DNA of 7,287 nt, from contig SOIY01000275.1 of NCBI GenBank assembly GCA_004376785.1, positions 1 through 7,287 on the forward strand. The letters run 5' to 3'. The position numbers were made by a program, and so were the translations under genes. A model generated the notes under the pieces. The model was not told the DNA's origin, did not search any database, and saw nothing but the letters and a program-made list of their open reading frames with translations. This DNA comes from Candidatus Stahliibacteriota bacterium (GTDB lineage: Bacteria; Hydrothermota; Tepidihabitantia; SM23-42). Shown here piece after piece: positions 6,361 through 7,287 of this stretch; the stretch's first letter is position 1, and the number at the start of each line of letters is the position of its first letter.

Positions 6361-6382
6361 AAGCTTCCACAATATTTCTAAA

Positions 6383-6401
6383 ATTCTCTTCGTTAGAGAA
6401 T
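6383..6401. repeat. Small hairpin between the radical SAM and VanZ-like genes
   Basis: ATTCTCT (6383-6389) and AGAGAAT (6395-6401) form a 7-bp stem with a TCGTT loop. It is AT-rich and no T-run follows, so it is not a convincing terminator. It could be a processing or pausing site, or chance. Confidence 0.3.
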
Positions 6402-6448
6402 AGCACACTCCTATTAGTTGATTTCATTTACATAAAATTGGTCATTGA

Positions 6449-7018
6449 ATGAAAACTTCAAGTAAATGGGCTATTGTTTGCATCTATACTTTAGTTCTAT
6501 TTATTGTAACACCTTATCTTCCCCAATTAATTCGATCTGCCTCCTCGCGGTGGACAAGCTCAAGTGTCTCCCGTTTTGTGTTAGTCGTAGAAATTGCCCT
6601 AGCTTTGCTGATTTCGATTTTAGCTGTTAGATTTCTAATTCAGAAAAAGAAAAAATCAGCTCTTTTTCTTATCTCTATAGGAGGTATCTTTCTTTTATCT
6701 TTCATTCTTTACCGATTTATTCCCAATCCATATGAATTCACTCACCTTCCGGAATATGCGATTCTGAGCATTCTTATTGTATGGACCTTGGATAAGGAGA
6801 AATCAAAAGGTACAGATGCAAAAAAAGAAAAAAACATAAGGCTTACAATAAGCAAGAATCCTTATTTCTTGAGTGCAATTATAACGGGCCTAATTGGGAC
6901 TGTAGATGAAATATACCAATACTTCTTACCTAATCGATTTTTTAACCTATATGACATTTTCTTGAATATATTAGGTGGTATTTTAGGTCTTTTAATTTTT
7001 TGGAGAATAAAAAGATAA
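6449..7018 (+). CDS. VanZ-like family integral membrane protein
   Basis: A 189-aa inner-membrane protein with about five or six hydrophobic segments (roughly 7-25, 43-63, 70-90, 102-113, 138-152, 170-187). The family pattern is clear: FTHLPEYAIL (97-106) matches the conserved His/Glu-Tyr segment, and GTVDEIYQYFLPNR (150-163) followed by LYDIFLNILGGILG (167-180) matches the DExxQ...R...D...N..G core. VanZ itself is linked to teicoplanin resistance, but most relatives have no assigned reaction. They often sit in or beside exopolysaccharide loci. The ATG at 6449 gives a normal hydrophobic N-terminus; I see no strong Shine-Dalgarno. A positively charged loop (65-69, KKKKS, and 116-129) separates the segments. 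It is the last gene before the terminator at 7088, so it appears to close this transcription unit. A direct role in envelope or glycan biology is inference. Confidence 0.85.
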   Translation: MKTSSKWAIVCIYTLVLFIVTPYLPQLIRSASSRWTSSSVSRFVLVVEIALALLISILAVRFLIQKKKKSALFLISIGGIFLLSFILYRFIPNPYEFTHLPEYAILSILIVWTLDKEKSKGTDAKKEKNIRLTISKNPYFLSAIITGLIGTVDEIYQYFLPNRFFNLYDIFLNILGGILGLLIFWRIKR

Positions 7019-7087
7019 GATGCGTTTAGACCTAAAATCATAATTAAGAAAACAAAAAATATTTAATTCTTTAGAGCTACCCCTTAT

Positions 7088-7114
7088 AAGCGGTTCTTTG
7101 AGCCGCTTTTTTTA
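7088..7114 (+). terminator. Rho-independent terminator
   Basis: AGCGGTTC (7089-7096) pairs with GAGCCGCT (7100-7107) across a TTT loop. The 8-bp stem has one G-T pair and can be extended by the A-T pair 7088/7108. Seven T follow (7107-7113). It stands 70 bases after the VanZ-like stop and just before the ATP synthase leader, so it separates the glycan locus from the atp operon. Confidence 0.88.
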
Positions 7115-7131
7115 TTTTAGGATGAAAATTG

Positions 7132-7140
7132 TGATATTAT
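7132..7140 (+). promoter_or_regulatory. Extended -10 promoter candidate for the atp operon
   Basis: TGATATTAT (TGn plus TATTAT at 7135-7140) resembles an extended -10. The -35 region lies in the T-rich tail of the terminator (about 7111-7117) and is poor. Transcription would start near 7147, leaving a leader of only about 14 nt before the ATG at 7161. The position directly after a terminator and before an operon start is the main support. Confidence 0.35.
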
Positions 7141-7160
7141 AGAAAAGCGAATGCCAGGTC

Positions 7161-7287
7161 ATGCCAAATAAACAGCCTTCGAAAACAAACTACAGGAAGA
7201 TTGCTGCTATAAGTTCCCTTGGACTCATGCTTCCCTCTTCCATCGCTGTAGGATTATTCCTCGGCTATTATCTCGACAAATTCTTCG
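7161..7287 (+). CDS. atpZ: AtpZ/AtpI-family ATP synthase accessory protein (3' partial)
   Basis: Only the first 42 codons are in the window. The protein begins with a polar stretch (MPNKQPSKTNYRK), then a hydrophobic segment with LGLMLPSSIAVGLFLGYYLD (20-39). This matches the first transmembrane helix of the small AtpZ/ATPase_gene1 proteins. There the pattern AxGxxLGYYLD is followed by a short loop and a second helix that should lie beyond the window. Members are encoded at the head of F1Fo-ATP synthase operons and are thought to help assemble the c-ring or handle Mg2+/Ca2+. The start at 7161 is preferred because the ATG at 7151 is in another frame and hits TAA after six codons. The Shine-Dalgarno is weak (AGG at 7155-7157, very close). 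The gene follows the terminator at 7088-7114, so it probably opens a new transcription unit. Confidence 0.75.
   Translation, partial: MPNKQPSKTNYRKIAAISSLGLMLPSSIAVGLFLGYYLDKFF

Noticed and set aside
6418..6438. Possible promoter before the VanZ-like gene (TTGATT and TAAAAT)
   Set aside because: The two boxes are only 9 bp apart, too close for a sigma70 promoter, in AT-rich sequence.
7151..7171. Six-codon leader frame MPGHAK overlapping the atpZ start
   Set aside because: Too short to judge, no ribosome binding site, and probably a chance product of the nearby ATGCC repeat.
1..7287. CRISPR array, tRNA, rRNA, complete transposase or defence system
   Set aside because: No regularly spaced repeats, cloverleaf-like segments, rRNA stretches, transposase motifs or defence-protein motifs were seen on either strand.

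Overview
The window looks like the distal end of a bacterial surface-glycan (O-antigen, capsule or glycoprotein sugar) locus that runs into the start of an F1Fo-ATP synthase operon. All supported genes are on the + strand. The host is probably a diderm bacterium. Two kinds of short palindromic repeat between the genes (a GGGACAGG...CCTGTCCC hairpin and a CATTGCGAG-type repeat) recall elements I associate with Desulfobacterota/Nitrospirota-like genomes. That assignment is weak and rests on memory, not a search.

Layout: (1) positions 1-911, a 5'-cut gene for a thiamine-diphosphate E1-beta/transketolase-like subunit. (2) 930-2036, a DegT/DnrJ/EryC1-type sugar aminotransferase with a TTG start, 18 nt downstream. 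(3) 2037-2156, a gap with two unrelated palindromic repeats side by side. (4) 2157-2432, a 91-codon remnant of a class III aminotransferase in which the N-terminus appears joined in frame to the extreme C-terminus. (5) 2439-3215, a class I SAM methyltransferase. (6) 3216-3295, a gap with a promoter-like element and two 11-bp direct repeats 21 bp apart. (7) 3296-5194, a full-length membrane-bound WbpM/PglF/CapD-type nucleotide-sugar 4,6-dehydratase. (8) 5195-5316, a gap filled by a REP-like hairpin. (9) 5317-6360, a radical SAM protein with a compact C-terminal cluster domain. (10) 6449-7018, a VanZ-like membrane protein. (11) 7088-7114, a strong intrinsic terminator. (12) 7161 onward, the first 42 codons of an AtpZ/AtpI-family gene. 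No intergenic stretch exceeds about 145 bases.

Working together (inference): the 4,6-dehydratase would supply a UDP-4-keto-6-deoxy-hexose, the DegT enzyme would aminate a keto-sugar, and the E1-like protein with an unseen alpha partner could add or remove a keto-acid-derived carbon unit. The methyltransferase and radical SAM enzyme would further tailor the sugar or glycan. No glycosyltransferase, flippase or polymerase is visible, so these must lie upstream. Base composition is patchy: hand counts give G+C 35/60 at 2281-2340 (remnant), 25/60 at 2581-2640 (methyltransferase) and 17/60 at 4021-4080 (dehydratase). This fits a locus assembled from pieces of different origin.
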